From: Sulfitobacter sp. BSw21498
GTDB lineage: Bacteria; Pseudomonadota; Alphaproteobacteria; Rhodobacterales; Rhodobacteraceae
Assembly: GCF_006064855.1 (NCBI RefSeq)
Contig: NZ_CP040753.1
Location: 558,001 to 622,000 of the forward strand
Direction of reading: 5' to 3'
Length of the DNA stretch: 64,000 bases
Made by a program: the position numbers and the translations under genes. Position 1 is the stretch's first letter. The number at the start of each line of letters is the position of its first letter. Of the stretch, positions 1-9,232 are shown one piece after another. The notes beneath the pieces were generated by a model, which did not search any database, was not told the DNA's origin, and saw nothing but the letters and a program-made list of their open reading frames with translations.

Positions 1-2
1 AA

Positions 3-491
3 GACCTGCCGTCGGTGGGCCGGTTGCTGAACCTGCTGCGTGGCGCGCGGCAGCGTTTTATCCTGTATTGTGATGACCTCAGCTTTGGTCATGACGATGC
101 GCATTACAAATCGCTCAAGGCGGTGCTGGATGGCGGGATCGAGGGGCGGCCCGAGAATGTCGTGCTTTATGCCACGTCGAACCGCCGCCACCTGATGCCC
201 CGCGATATGATCGAAAACGAACGCGGTTCGGCCATCAACCCTGCCGAAGCGGTTGAGGAAAAAGTGTCATTGTCGGATCGCTTCGGGCTGTGGTTGGGTT
301 TTCACCCCTGCGATCAAAAGCAATATCTGGATATGATCCGCGGCTACTGCGATGCCTATGGCGTAGAGATTGACGCCAAGACCCTACATAGCGAAGCGAT
401 TGAGTGGCAGGCCACGCGCGGTGCGCGGTCGGGTCGTGTGGCGTGGCAGTATTTTGTTGATTTGGCTGGGCGGCGCGGCGTCACTTTGTGA
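3..491 (+). CDS. DUF815-type AAA+ ATPase, C-terminal part (5' partial)
   Basis: The reading frame is open from the left edge, so the start and the Walker A motif lie outside the window. The visible 163 residues contain a Walker B-like strand (FILYCDDLSF), a following sensor-like strand (VVLYATSNRRHL) and the segment AEAVEEKVSLSDRFGLWL, a pattern I recognise from the DUF815 family of ATP-binding proteins. The family is widespread in proteobacteria and its substrate is not established. The gene converges on nlpD; a GC-rich hairpin (511-537) lies between them. The family call rests on recognition of these motifs only. Confidence 0.8.
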   Translation, partial: DLPSVGRLLNLLRGARQRFILYCDDLSFGHDDAHYKSLKAVLDGGIEGRPENVVLYATSNRRHLMPRDMIENERGSAINPAEAVEEKVSLSDRFGLWLGFHPCDQKQYLDMIRGYCDAYGVEIDAKTLHSEAIEWQATRGARSGRVAWQYFVDLAGRRGVTL

Positions 492-510
492 CCACGCCAA
501 TATAGGTCAG

Positions 511-537
511 CTGCGGCCCCCTTTTGGAGGACCGCAG
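511..537. terminator. Hairpin between convergent genes
   Basis: CTGCGG (511-516) pairs with CCGCAG (532-537), with additional C/G pairing around a TTTT loop. It sits between the convergent DUF815 gene and nlpD. There is no clear U tract on either strand, so a terminator role is inferred from position. Confidence 0.4.
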
Positions 538-564
538 GACCAAACATAACACAGAAAATTCAGC

Positions 565-1836
565 TTAGTTCAGATAGGGTGTCGGGTCGACGCTATCAAA
601 GCCGTTGCGGACCTCGAAATGGACGAATGAATCGTCGCCCGGCCGCAATTTGGCGATGTTCGCCCCTTTTGCCACACTATCACCCTTAGCGACCGACACA
701 TTGGCGACGTTCGCATAGACGGTCAGCAGGTTGTCAGGATGGCGGATCACGACGATCGGCACGCCTTCGGCGCTTTTGGTGATCGCTGCGACGGTACCGC
801 TATCGGCGGCCTTCACGGCAGCACCCGGCGTGCCCTTGATGTTGATGCCTTCGTTCTTGCCCTTGGAATAGGCGCGGATGATGCTGCCCTGAACGGGCGG
901 CGACATGCGCCCCGACGATGCGGGCTGTGTGGTCTTGCCCACGTCAGCGACGGGTTTGGCCGCCGCGGGTTCGGGTTTTGGTGCAGCGGGCTTTTCATCC
1001 ACGGGGGGCAGGGGCTTTGCTGCACTTGGCGGGGTTGGTGTGGGCGATCCGGTGCCCGGCAGGCTGGTGGGTGTCGGGGCGGTGGGTGCCGGCGCAGTGG
1101 CTGTTGCCGCGGCGGGCACGGCGGCGCTGCGGTTTGGCGCGGCCTGTTGCGCGACAGGGATCAGCAGGAATTGACCTTCGCGGACAGAGAAATCAGCACC
1201 AAGCCCGTTCCATTCGGCCAGTGTTTCAACCGGCACGGCATAGAGGCGTGCGATGGTATAGGCGGTCTCGCCGCGTTCGACCTTGTGGCGGATGGGTTCG
1301 ATCCCGGTCTGTTTCGCTGGGTTTTCGCGGGTCATGGTCTGGGCCGACGGTAGTGCGGTGGTTTGGACGCCGGGGGTGGCGGGCGCGCGGTTGATCGCGC
1401 CGCCGGCCATGGATTGAATATCGACCGCAGCGGTGGTGATCGGACCGGTACCAGATGCCCCCGTTGCAGGTGACGGTTCGGATACACGCGTCGGCAAGGC
1501 GATGATCTCTCCCTTGCGGAGGGGGACTGTGGCGTCGATGCCGTTATAGCGCGACAGGCTGCCCACATCGGACCCTACGCGGGTCGCGACATCAGCCAGC
1601 GTGTCACCACGCCGCGCCACGGCGACCTGATAATTAGGGTAAGAGATCACCCCGCGGTTGTCCGGTGCGGGGCGTTCGTCCAGCGGTCCGGTGGCTGCAT
1701 GGGCGGTGGTGAAACCGTCACCAAAGCCGCCGCGCAAATCCATATCCAGGGGGCGGTCACAGGCAGCGAGCAAAAGCGCAGAGCTGCCCGCCAGTACCGT
1801 CAGCTTGAGGGTACGGGTCACGTTTGGTTGGGTCAT
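565..1836 (-). CDS. nlpD: NlpD/EnvC-like lipoprotein: LysM x2 plus degenerate M23 domain
   Basis: Probable outer-membrane lipoprotein that activates cell-wall amidases during division. The ATG at 1836 is chosen because AGGA precedes it and it places a lipoprotein signal (LLLAAC, Cys26) at the N-terminus; the frame stays open further upstream. Two LysM domains lie at about residues 70-115 and 182-228, followed by a Pro/Ala-rich linker and an M23 fold at about 318-423. The metal-binding signature is eroded: GINIKG stands where HxxxD is expected and FVHFEVR has one histidine where HxH is expected. That is typical of non-catalytic NlpD/EnvC activators. It is the last gene of the leftward run SDR-surE-pcm-nlpD, a conserved order. 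Length is 423 aa. Confidence 0.85.
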   Translation of the reverse strand: MTQPNVTRTLKLTVLAGSSALLLAACDRPLDMDLRGGFGDGFTTAHAATGPLDERPAPDNRGVISYPNYQVAVARRGDTLADVATRVGSDVGSLSRYNGIDATVPLRKGEIIALPTRVSEPSPATGASGTGPITTAAVDIQSMAGGAINRAPATPGVQTTALPSAQTMTRENPAKQTGIEPIRHKVERGETAYTIARLYAVPVETLAEWNGLGADFSVREGQFLLIPVAQQAAPNRSAAVPAAATATAPAPTAPTPTSLPGTGSPTPTPPSAAKPLPPVDEKPAAPKPEPAAAKPVADVGKTTQPASSGRMSPPVQGSIIRAYSKGKNEGINIKGTPGAAVKAADSGTVAAITKSAEGVPIVVIRHPDNLLTVYANVANVSVAKGDSVAKGANIAKLRPGDDSFVHFEVRNGFDSVDPTPYLN

Positions 1837-1912
1837 CTGCTCGTCCTCGTATTCGGTGCCGTATGCGCCTTGGGGTCCCCGTTCGGGCGGAGTTCCCCTT
1901 GCTATACTGCAA

Positions 1913-2572
1913 TTAGCCGTCTTTTCCCAGCCCTTCAAGCAAGGGAACAAAGCGCACTTTGCGCAGCTCGTCGTATTCCAGCCCGGTCTCTGTTTTGCGC
2001 ACCCGTATGAGGTGTTGAACCGTGTCCGATTGGCCTACAGGCACCACCATTATGCCGCCCACCTTGAGCTGTGCTAGAAGGGGCCCTGGGGGGTCTTCGG
2101 CCGCAGCGGTGACAATGATCCGGTCAAAGGGGGCCTGTTCGGGCAAACCAAAGCTGCCATCGCCGATGATCGCGGTGATGTTTGACAGGGCGAGGTCATC
2201 GAAAATCTGTCGGGCTTCCACAACCAACCGACGGTGGCGGTCGATGGTATAGACGCGCCGCGCAAGCTTGCTGAGGATCGCGGCTTGATAGCCAGATCCT
2301 GTCCCGACCTCGAGCACTTTGTCACGCGACGACACATCGAGCGCCTGCGTCATCAGGGCGACAACGGACGGCTGGCTGATCGTTTGGCCGCAGGCAATCG
2401 GCAGGGGCATGTCCTCGTAGGCGCGCGAGGCAAACAGGCCACGGATAAACGGGCCACGGTCGATCTGTTCCATCGCGTTCAAGACACGGGCGTCGGTCAC
2501 GCCTTTGGAGCGGAGTGCGTAAAGAAACTGCATCTTGCGGGTCGCGTCCGTGATTTCTTCTTCGTCGCTCAT
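1913..2572 (-). CDS. pcm: Protein-L-isoaspartate O-methyltransferase
   Basis: Cytosolic repair enzyme that methylates L-isoaspartyl residues of damaged proteins using S-adenosylmethionine. The 219-aa protein has SAM motif I ([11 protein letters not shown], residues 86-96), the acidic residue after the next strand (YTIDR), and the Pcm-typical [13 protein letters not shown] segment near residue 62. The length matches the family. The start codon overlaps the surE stop by 4 bp (ATGA), so the two genes are probably translationally coupled. The surE-pcm-nlpD order is the classic stationary-phase survival cluster; no rpoS follows here, as expected in alphaproteobacteria. Confidence 0.95.
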   Translation of the reverse strand: MSDEEEITDATRKMQFLYALRSKGVTDARVLNAMEQIDRGPFIRGLFASRAYEDMPLPIACGQTISQPSVVALMTQALDVSSRDKVLEVGTGSGYQAAILSKLARRVYTIDRHRRLVVEARQIFDDLALSNITAIIGDGSFGLPEQAPFDRIIVTAAAEDPPGPLLAQLKVGGIMVVPVGQSDTVQHLIRVRKTETGLEYDELRKVRFVPLLEGLGKDG

Positions 2573-3354
2573 GTATTGATGGCTTTAAGCGCGTCAAATG
2601 TATCATGAGCCGTCAGGTCAGCGCGCATCGGCGTGACAGTGATATAGCCGTCGAGGTTCAGCGCCGCATCGGTGCCAGCGTCTGTCGGGATCTGTTGGTC
2701 GGCCCCCTTGATCCACAAGAACCGCCGCCCCGAGGGGGACAGCTGCGGGATCGTAGAGAACGTGGTGTCGCGGCGCACCCCTTGAGCGGCAAGGCGGATA
2801 CCTTGGACGTCGGCGGCAGCCACGGGGGGGAAGTTCACGTTGTAAAACAGACGGTAGCCCGACCCGTGGGGCGGCGTGGCGTCCAGAATGCGCCGGATCA
2901 CATCGGCCCCGTGTGATGCGGCAGCTTCAAAGGGATCGTCCAGATCGCGGTTTTCCGGACCATAGTATTGCGACAGGGCCACTGCGGGGATGCCTTGCAA
3001 AGCGGCCTCCATCGCGCCGCCGATTGTGCCGGAATAAAGCGTGTTTTCAGCCGCGTTATTGCCGCGGTTCACGCCTGACAGCACCAGATCAGGACGGGCA
3101 TCCAGCATACAATCGTGCAGCGCCGCCATCACGCAGTCGGCCGGGCTGCCTTCGACGGAAAAGCGGCGGTCGCTGACGTTCTCGACCATCATGGGTTTGG
3201 TGTAGCTGATGCAATGGCCGACGCCGGATTGTTCATAGGCAGGGGCCACAGTCCAGACTTCGCCGTCGGGTCCAGCCAGTGCGGTGGCAATGGCGTGCAG
3301 GGTCTTAAGACCCGGAGCATGGATACCGTCGTCGTTCGTGATCAGAATGCGCAT
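2569..3354 (-). CDS. surE: 5'/3'-nucleotidase SurE
   Basis: Metal-dependent nucleotidase acting on nucleoside monophosphates. The start at 3354 is chosen because the protein then begins with the family signature [15 protein letters not shown], with metal ligands Asp8 and Asp9, and AAGGGGA precedes the ATG; an in-frame upstream extension lacks homology. Further signatures are [12 protein letters not shown] and LSGVNRGNN. Length is 261 aa, normal for SurE. The 3' end overlaps pcm by 4 bp. An SDR-family gene lies directly upstream on the same strand and may be co-transcribed. Confidence 0.95.
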   Translation of the reverse strand: MRILITNDDGIHAPGLKTLHAIATALAGPDGEVWTVAPAYEQSGVGHCISYTKPMMVENVSDRRFSVEGSPADCVMAALHDCMLDARPDLVLSGVNRGNNAAENTLYSGTIGGAMEAALQGIPAVALSQYYGPENRDLDDPFEAAASHGADVIRRILDATPPHGSGYRLFYNVNFPPVAAADVQGIRLAAQGVRRDTTFSTIPQLSPSGRRFLWIKGADQQIPTDAGTDAALNLDGYITVTPMRADLTAHDTFDALKAINT

Positions 3355-3426
3355 AAATTCCCCTTTGCGCCTTGATAAGCGACGGGGCGCGGCGCGGCAA
3401 GGCAGGAGCCTTCGCCGCATCAAGTT

Positions 3427-4077
3427 TTAGGGCCGGGAAGCCGCAAGTTGCGCCAGAATTTCAGCGGCCTGCGACTGCGGCGTGTTTAGCGTTTCGCGGT
3501 CCTCGCCGGGGTGGAAGCGTGCGCGCGTGGCGGTTGGCATGGGGGCAGGCGTCATGACGTGCACGCGCGGCCCGATTTTCACGCTTTCGGCCTGCCAGCT
3601 TTTGGCCAGCGCGATCTGTGCGGCCTTGGTGGCCCCATAGCTGCCAAAGAACTTGGTCGCCACGACGGGATCGTCAAAGAACACAGCCTGACCCGATTGC
3701 CCCAGCAGCGGTGCCACATAGGTAATCAGCGTCGAGGTGGCCGTGACGTTACACGCGACAGATTTCGCCATGTCCTTGGCGTCGATGTGATCGGTCGGGG
3801 CCAATGGGGCGGCGTGGACGGCAGTGTGAAGCCATAGATCGAGGCTGCCCCAACGGTCGTAAATGCCACGGCACAGGGTCGCCATCGCATCGGCATTGGT
3901 GATGTCCATCGGGGCCAGCGTCGCACTGCCGCCACGGGACTGGATGCGGTCATCCAGCTCTTCGAGGGCGCCGGTGGTTTTGGCCACTGCAATGATGTGG
4001 TGGGTGTCGCAAAGCGCTTCGGCCAAAGCGGCACCAAGGCCGCGGGACGCGCCGGTGATAAGAGCTGTTTTTGTCAT
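3427..4077 (-). CDS. Atypical short-chain dehydrogenase/reductase
   Basis: Rossmann-fold protein of the SDR superfamily, 216 aa. The start at 4077 puts the cofactor loop TGASRGLG at residues 8-15; upstream in-frame sequence shows no homology. The catalytic pair Tyr147/Lys151 is present (YGATK). Two canonical features are altered: the NNAG strand reads LHTA near residue 84, and the strand that normally ends in the catalytic serine reads AVFFDDP near 131-137, with Asp where Ser is expected. The substrate is unknown, and it may be an inactive or unusual member. It lies just upstream of surE on the same strand. Confidence 0.8.
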   Translation of the reverse strand: MTKTALITGASRGLGAALAEALCDTHHIIAVAKTTGALEELDDRIQSRGGSATLAPMDITNADAMATLCRGIYDRWGSLDLWLHTAVHAAPLAPTDHIDAKDMAKSVACNVTATSTLITYVAPLLGQSGQAVFFDDPVVATKFFGSYGATKAAQIALAKSWQAESVKIGPRVHVMTPAPMPTATRARFHPGEDRETLNTPQSQAAEILAQLAASRP

Positions 4078-4170
4078 GAGGTGGCTTTGCCTGAGCCACC
4101 GTCCCCCGTCAAGTGGGGCGCGGCGTCGCAGCGGCACGGGGCCAACACGGGGGCTAATCGTGCGCGCGGG

Positions 4171-4437
4171 TCAGCCCTTGGGCAGTTTCAGCGTCACGGT
4201 ACGTCCGCGCTGCGACAGTACCACGCTGTCGTCGCCGATGGCTGCAACGATTCCGTCGCTGATCTTGTCGTTCAACGTGACCCGGTGGATACGCCCGCGG
4301 CCGTCCCGGATCAATGCGCCGGGTTCGGTCAGACTGCCAAAAGTACCTATCAGGGCAAGCTTGGGCAAGGATGCCTGCTGCGTTGCCAGACTAAGAACTT
4401 TTTGCGGTGTCGGAGTGCCTTTTTCGTCGGTCGCCAT
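4171..4437 (-). CDS. Small PilP-like conserved protein
   Basis: An 88-aa protein with an AAGAGG ribosome site five bases before the ATG. The core reads LALIGTFGSLTEPGAL, then RVTLNDKISDGIV, then VVLSQRGRTVTLKLP. This resembles the small beta domain of type IV pilus PilP and T2SS GspC-type proteins (GTF..ALIR...V..GD...G..V..I). There is no signal peptide or membrane segment, and no pilus genes are nearby, so a pilus role is not supported. It lies between purF and the SDR/surE run on the same strand. Confidence 0.6.
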   Translation of the reverse strand: MATDEKGTPTPQKVLSLATQQASLPKLALIGTFGSLTEPGALIRDGRGRIHRVTLNDKISDGIVAAIGDDSVVLSQRGRTVTLKLPKG

Positions 4438-4586
4438 AGGTGCCTCTTGGTGCGCTCTGGTGTCGGGAAGTGGTTAGACCGTTGAGCTAACAAAGCCGCC
4501 GGTCATTCGAAAGAGGGCAGGACGGAGGCTGGCGAAGACTGGCTTGCAGGTCAGCAAAGCTTTGCCAGCGGCGCGGGGGCATAAAC

Positions 4587-4625
4587 GCAAAAGGGCGGGC
4601 GAGGGGTTGATCCCTGCGCCCGCCC
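4587..4625 (-). terminator. Rho-independent terminator of purF
   Basis: On the minus strand GGGCGGGCG (complement of 4617-4625) pairs with CGCCCGCCC (complement of 4593-4601), extended inward by an AGGG/CCCT pairing, and is followed by TTTTGCG. It lies 30 bases past the purF stop. Confidence 0.8.
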
Positions 4626-4654
4626 CTGCGGAAATGTAACGGAGTAAGCGGCCC

Positions 4655-6151
4655 TTATTCGGCGGCTGGCTTCATCTCGAACCCTTGATTGATCTGGTCA
4701 GTAGGGGTGACAGGGTAGTCGCCCGAGAAGCACGCATCGCAATACTGCGGGCATTTGTTGTTGCGGCCCTCTGCTTCGCCCACGGCGCGATACAACCCGT
4801 CAAGCGAGATGAACTTGAGGCTATCCACTTGAAGGTGCTCGCGCATTTCTTCTTCTGACATGGTCGCGGCCAACAGCTTTTCGCGCTGCGGCGTGTCCAC
4901 ACCGTAAAAGCACGGCCATGCTGTGGGCGGCGACGCGATGCGGAAGTGAACTTCCTTCGCGCCGGCATCAAGAATCATCTCTTTGATCTTGCGGCTGGTG
5001 GTCCCACGGACAACCGAATCGTCAACCAGAATGACCCGCTTGCCCTTGATCAGCGCCCGGTTCACGTTGAGCTTCAGCCGCACGCCCATGTTACGGATCT
5101 GTTCGGTCGGCTCGATGAAGGTCCGGCCCATGTATTGGTTGCGTATGATCCCCATCGCATAGGGGATACCCGATTCGAGGCTAAACCCGATGGCTGCCGG
5201 CGTGCCGCTGTCTGGCACGGGGCAGACAAGATCCGCGTCGACGGGGGATTCTTTGGCCAGTTCACGGCCGATCGCCTCGCGGGTTTCATAGACGGACCGC
5301 CCGCCAAGGATGCTGTCAGGACGGCTGAAGTAGACGTGTTCAAAGATACAAAAGCGCGATGCGACGCGGCGAAACGGAAAGTGGCTTTCGACACCTTTGG
5401 GGGTGATGACCACCATTTCGCCCGGTTCGATTTCACGAACGAATTCGGCACCGATGATGTCCAGTGCGCAGGTTTCAGAGCTTAGCGCCCAACCGTCACC
5501 GAGCTTGCCCAGAACCAGCGGACGCACACCCAATGGATCGCGCACGCCGATCAGTTTGGTGCGGGTCATGGCCACAACCGAAAATGCGCCTTCGACACGG
5601 CGCAGGGCGTCTTCCATCCGCTCGGGGATGTTTTGCTGAAGCGAGCGCGCCATCAGGTGAATGATACATTCGCTATCCGACGAGGACTGAAAGATCGACC
5701 CGCGTTCAATCAGTTCGCGGCGCAGGGCGTTGGCGTTGGTGATATTGCCGTTATGGGCAATCGCGGCACCGCCCATGGCGAATTCACCAAAGAACGGTTG
5801 CACGTCACGGATCGCTGTCGGGCCTTTGTTGCCCGAGGTAGAGTAGCGCACGTGCCCGATCGACAGTTCGCCGGGCAGTGTTTCCATGATTTTTTGCGAG
5901 GTAAAGTTATCGCGCACATAGCCAAAGCGGCGCGCCGATTGGAAGCCGGCGGTGGGGTCATAGCTGACGATCCCGCCCGCTTCTTGACCACGGTGCTGCA
6001 GCGCGTGCAGGCCGAGGGCGACAAAGTTCGAGGCGTCTGCAACGCCAATCACGCCGAACACCCCACATTCTTCTTTAAGTTTATCCCCATCATCTGCGTC
6101 ACGCAGATACGAGGAATCAAATGGGTGTGCGGGGGGCATGATCTTGGACAA
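4655..6151 (-). CDS. purF: Amidophosphoribosyltransferase
   Basis: First committed step of purine synthesis: glutamine + PRPP to phosphoribosylamine. Length is 498 aa. An N-terminal propeptide precedes the nucleophile Cys29 (EECGVFGV), followed by the class II glutamine amidotransferase domain, then a type I phosphoribosyltransferase domain with the PRPP motif VILVDDSVVRGTT. Cysteines in RFCIFEHV and CPQYCDACFSG match the Bacillus-type Fe-S enzyme. Start choice: TTG at 6151 has GGAG eight bases upstream, whereas the in-frame ATG at 6139 is too far from it, so TTG is preferred. It follows cvpA across a hairpin terminator. Confidence 0.97.
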   Translation of the reverse strand: MSKIMPPAHPFDSSYLRDADDGDKLKEECGVFGVIGVADASNFVALGLHALQHRGQEAGGIVSYDPTAGFQSARRFGYVRDNFTSQKIMETLPGELSIGHVRYSTSGNKGPTAIRDVQPFFGEFAMGGAAIAHNGNITNANALRRELIERGSIFQSSSDSECIIHLMARSLQQNIPERMEDALRRVEGAFSVVAMTRTKLIGVRDPLGVRPLVLGKLGDGWALSSETCALDIIGAEFVREIEPGEMVVITPKGVESHFPFRRVASRFCIFEHVYFSRPDSILGGRSVYETREAIGRELAKESPVDADLVCPVPDSGTPAAIGFSLESGIPYAMGIIRNQYMGRTFIEPTEQIRNMGVRLKLNVNRALIKGKRVILVDDSVVRGTTSRKIKEMILDAGAKEVHFRIASPPTAWPCFYGVDTPQREKLLAATMSEEEMREHLQVDSLKFISLDGLYRAVGEAEGRNNKCPQYCDACFSGDYPVTPTDQINQGFEMKPAAE

Positions 6152-6269
6152 CGGGGAAACTCCGAATCCGATGAAAGGATAGGGGCTGTGTAGGACTTAG
6201 AACGCGCCTTGTCACCCCGCCGTTACAATTTGCACGGTCAAATGCTGCGATGCAACATATTGCCAAAAC

Positions 6270-6295
6270 GCAAACGCCCCCGAAAACGGGAGCGT
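6270..6295 (-). terminator. Terminator hairpin between cvpA and purF
   Basis: On the minus strand ACGCTCCCG pairs with CGGGGGCGT (9 bp, one G-U) around a TTTT loop (complement of 6274-6295), followed by TTGCGTTTT. It would end the cvpA transcript or attenuate read-through into purF. Confidence 0.6.
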
Positions 6296-6325
6296 AGGTA
6301 TGTTATGTCGAAGTTTTGGCGGCGA

Positions 6326-6880
6326 TCAGACGTCGCAGGCACCAACCAGCGCTTCATAGCGGGTGGTGATCCAACCCAGTGCAGCTTCGGGGTTTTGGTC
6401 TTCGATCTGGCCGGTAAAGCGCCCGAACACTTGAGCAGAGCGGCTTTCATCAACCATGGTAAAGGACTGGCCTGTGATCACGGTGCTGTAGACAAAGAAC
6501 GCGATTGCAACCAGCAGGATGCCGCGGGCCACACCAAAGAGGAACCCAAGCCCCTGATCAAGACCCCCCAGAACCGATCGCTGTACCAGCGACGAGAACA
6601 GCGGGGTGAACAGCGACACCACGATCAGCGCGATGGCAAAGACAATTGCAAAGGCCCCGATAATCGATAATTCACAACTGTCGGCAAGAAATTCGCCCAC
6701 AACCGGAATTTCTGACACCAGCGGTTCGACCTGCGGCGCAAAGAGAAACGCGAGTATCGCGGCGGCGATCCAGCCGACAATGGCCATAAATTCGCGTACA
6801 AGCCCGCGGCCATAGGCCAGCAAAGCGGACAGAATAATGACAAGCGCCACAACCCCGTCAATGATGGTAAAACCTTCCAT
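6326..6880 (-). CDS. cvpA: CvpA family inner-membrane protein
   Basis: 184 aa with four hydrophobic segments and the family pattern GRGLVREFMAIVGWIAAAILAF (shown in part: GRGLVREFMAIVGW) near residue 24. CvpA is an inner-membrane protein first linked to colicin V export; its exact function is open. It commonly lies next to purF in proteobacteria, as it does here. It follows radA by 28 bp on the same strand, so radA-cvpA is likely one operon. Confidence 0.9.
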   Translation of the reverse strand: MEGFTIIDGVVALVIILSALLAYGRGLVREFMAIVGWIAAAILAFLFAPQVEPLVSEIPVVGEFLADSCELSIIGAFAIVFAIALIVVSLFTPLFSSLVQRSVLGGLDQGLGFLFGVARGILLVAIAFFVYSTVITGQSFTMVDESRSAQVFGRFTGQIEDQNPEAALGWITTRYEALVGACDV

Positions 6881-6908
6881 GATCGTCTTGCCTTCCTTGA
6901 AGGGGCGG

Positions 6909-8276
6909 TTAACCAGCCCCGAATATTTCGCCTACAAATCCGGTTAGATCGCTCATGGTATTAAGCGTTATGCCGTTCTTGCCCACAGGTTTTCCGCCCG
7001 CGGGCGCGATGGCGCTGGTAAAACCAAGTTTTTGCGCTTCTTTCAACCTATTTTCGGTCTGACTGGCGGGGCGTAGCGCACCGGACAGGCTGATTTCCCC
7101 AAAAACTACGGTTTCTGCGGGCAGGGCCACGTCTTCTCGTGCACTCAACAGCGCCGCAGCGACCGCAAGATCCGCTGCGGGCTCCGAGATTTTCATGCCG
7201 CCTGCGACATTCAGATATACATCCAGCCCCGCAAAGGGGATGCCGCAGCGCGCCTCTAGCACGGCGAGGATCATTGCCAGACGGCCGCCGTCCCAGCCGA
7301 CGACCGTGCGCCGTGCTTGCGAATGAGGCGAGGGGGCCACAAGCGCCTGCAGCTCGCATAGGACGGGGCGTGTACCTTCAATACCTGCGAAAACAACCGA
7401 CCCCGCCGCGGGGGTGCCGCGTTCGGACAAGAACAGGGCAGAGGGGTTGGTCACCTCGGCCAGCCCTTGGCCCGTCATTTCGAACACGCCGATTTCATCC
7501 GCCGGGCCAAAACGGTTTTTGACCGCGCGCAGGATTCGGAACTGGTGCCCGCGCTCGCCTTCGAAATAGAGCACGGTGTCGACCATATGTTCGACCACCC
7601 GAGGGCCGGCGATCTGACCGTCTTTGGTGACATGGCCCACAAGGATCACCGATACGCCGCGCCGTTTGGCAAAGCTTGTCAGCTCGTGCGCGGCGGCGCG
7701 GACCTGACTGACGGAGCCTGGAGCGGAATCGACATTATCAGCCCACATCGTCTGGATCGAGTCGATGACGACGAGATCGGGTTTTTCTTCTTCCAGCGTG
7801 GTCAGAATATCGCGCAGGTTGGTTTCGGCGGCCAGCTGCACAGAGGCATCGGCCAGCCCCAACCGCTGTGCGCGCATACGCACCTGTGCCGGTGCTTCCT
7901 CGCCGCTGACGTAAATCGTTTTCAAGCCGTTGCGGGCGAAATGCGCGGCGGCCTGCAGCAAGAGTGTGGATTTCCCGATGCCCGGATCGCCGCCAACCAG
8001 AATGGCAGACGCGGGTACAAGCCCGCCGCCCAACACGCGGTCAAGCTCAGCAATGCCGGACTGGCTGCGGGGCGGGGGGGTGTCCTTGGTCGTGAGGTTG
8101 GTCAGCACCATCGCCGCGCCGCGCCGTGTGCTCAGCGATTTGCTGGGCGGACCCGAGGCCACGCCCTTGTCTTGCTGGATCGTGTTCCACTCACCGCAGG
8201 CGTCACAGCGCCCGGACCATTTGTTGTAGGTAGCACCGCAGGCGGCGCAGGAGAATGTAACGGGAGTTTTAGCCAT
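6909..8276 (-). CDS. radA: DNA repair protein RadA (Sms)
   Basis: ATP-dependent branch-migration helicase-like protein acting in recombinational repair. The 455 aa show, in order, a C4 zinc finger (Cys10, Cys13, Cys24, Cys27), a RecA-like ATPase core with Walker A GGDPGIGKST (95-104) and Walker B LVVIDSIQT, the RadA-specific KNRFG motif, and a C-terminal Lon-like domain (GGMKISEPAADLAVAAALLS shown in part: GGMKISEPAADLA). Length is standard. It is followed closely by cvpA. Confidence 0.97.
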   Translation of the reverse strand: MAKTPVTFSCAACGATYNKWSGRCDACGEWNTIQQDKGVASGPPSKSLSTRRGAAMVLTNLTTKDTPPPRSQSGIAELDRVLGGGLVPASAILVGGDPGIGKSTLLLQAAAHFARNGLKTIYVSGEEAPAQVRMRAQRLGLADASVQLAAETNLRDILTTLEEEKPDLVVIDSIQTMWADNVDSAPGSVSQVRAAAHELTSFAKRRGVSVILVGHVTKDGQIAGPRVVEHMVDTVLYFEGERGHQFRILRAVKNRFGPADEIGVFEMTGQGLAEVTNPSALFLSERGTPAAGSVVFAGIEGTRPVLCELQALVAPSPHSQARRTVVGWDGGRLAMILAVLEARCGIPFAGLDVYLNVAGGMKISEPAADLAVAAALLSAREDVALPAETVVFGEISLSGALRPASQTENRLKEAQKLGFTSAIAPAGGKPVGKNGITLNTMSDLTGFVGEIFGAG

Positions 8277-8336
8277 GCGTCTTTCTGGCCGAACAAACGA
8301 GCAACGTCAAAGCAAAACCGTGCAGATCACGCAGAG

Positions 8337-9104
8337 TTACTCTGCGGCTTTGGGGGGCAGTTCGACAACCCGTGAATCACGCGCCATATCATCGGCGGTC
8401 ACCATGCGGTCGATGCCGAGCTCTGGCATGATCTCGCGCATTTCGGCGCGTAGACGGTCCAGCTGTGCCGCAGCAACGCTTTCTTCAAGCTCGACCTCGT
8501 GCAGCCAATGCTTCATCTCGGTGGTGATACCTTTGGCCTGATCCAGACGGCTGTTGAACAGGTTCACCTCTTCCTGACGCTCTTTCAGGAAGTTGCGCGC
8601 GCGTTCGATCTTTTCGTCGGCATAGACCGTCGCGAGCTCTCTGGAGATATGGCTCATCTGTGCCGCAACTTCGAGAAGGGCGGGCTCAAGCGTGCTCAGG
8701 TCAGGGTGGTCACGCAGATAGGCCAGACGTTCACGCACGGAATCGAACTCCGACGACATCTGAAACACTTCACCGCGATCCGCCGCATGCACCGCACCGT
8801 AAGCGCGGGTCACATCATTCATATTCATAGAGAACTGGCGGTGTGACGTTTCAAGCTGCATGACACGGCGATTGGTCGGAAGGAAAAAGCAGATGCCGAC
8901 GGCCAAAAAGGTCAACCCGATTTGTGCGTACATGCCCGCGTTCTCGACCGGTTCACCGGCATAGCTGATGGGCAGTTCGACCCACGCCCATATTCCCAAG
9001 GCCGCCATCACAGTCGAGACGGTAATCGCCACGGCGGCAACAGCGAATAGCGCGACTGCGAGTCTTTGAAAGATATACTGGATAAGTGCCGTCAACGCGT
9101 TCAT
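8337..9104 (-). CDS. Membrane-anchored coiled-coil protein of unknown function
   Basis: 255 aa. The ATG at 9104 is preferred over an upstream GTG because AAGGTG lies at proper distance only from the ATG. Two transmembrane segments (about residues 15-40 and 60-78) precede a long, charged, predicted coiled-coil region (about 85-235) rich in Glu, Arg and Leu, and a short Pro/Lys tail. There are no catalytic motifs, and I do not recognise a named family. The gene lies 60 bp upstream of radA on the same strand and has its own candidate promoter at 9132-9161. The topology resembles RmuC-like membrane-tethered coiled-coil proteins, but no nuclease core is visible. Confidence 0.75.
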   Translation of the reverse strand: MNALTALIQYIFQRLAVALFAVAAVAITVSTVMAALGIWAWVELPISYAGEPVENAGMYAQIGLTFLAVGICFFLPTNRRVMQLETSHRQFSMNMNDVTRAYGAVHAADRGEVFQMSSEFDSVRERLAYLRDHPDLSTLEPALLEVAAQMSHISRELATVYADEKIERARNFLKERQEEVNLFNSRLDQAKGITTEMKHWLHEVELEESVAAAQLDRLRAEMREIMPELGIDRMVTADDMARDSRVVELPPKAAE

Positions 9105-9131
9105 CTGTCTCACCTTGTGCTTATGTGTCCG

Positions 9132-9161
9132 TTATAAGCAAGAATATGCCGGCGCCGGCAA
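9132..9161 (-). promoter_or_regulatory. Candidate sigma70 promoter of the coiled-coil gene
   Basis: On the minus strand TTGCCG (complement of 9156-9161) and TTATAA (9132-9137) are separated by 18 bases. The expected start lies about 20 bases before the ATG at 9104. A perfect 12-bp palindrome, GCCGGCGCCGGC (9148-9159), overlaps the -35 and spacer and could be an operator. Confidence 0.4.
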
Positions 9162-9232
9162 AAGGCGAAGAAAATCTTCTATTTTTGGTAAAAGAATCGA
9201 TCTAAAAGGGCCAAAATACCCTATATTCAACC

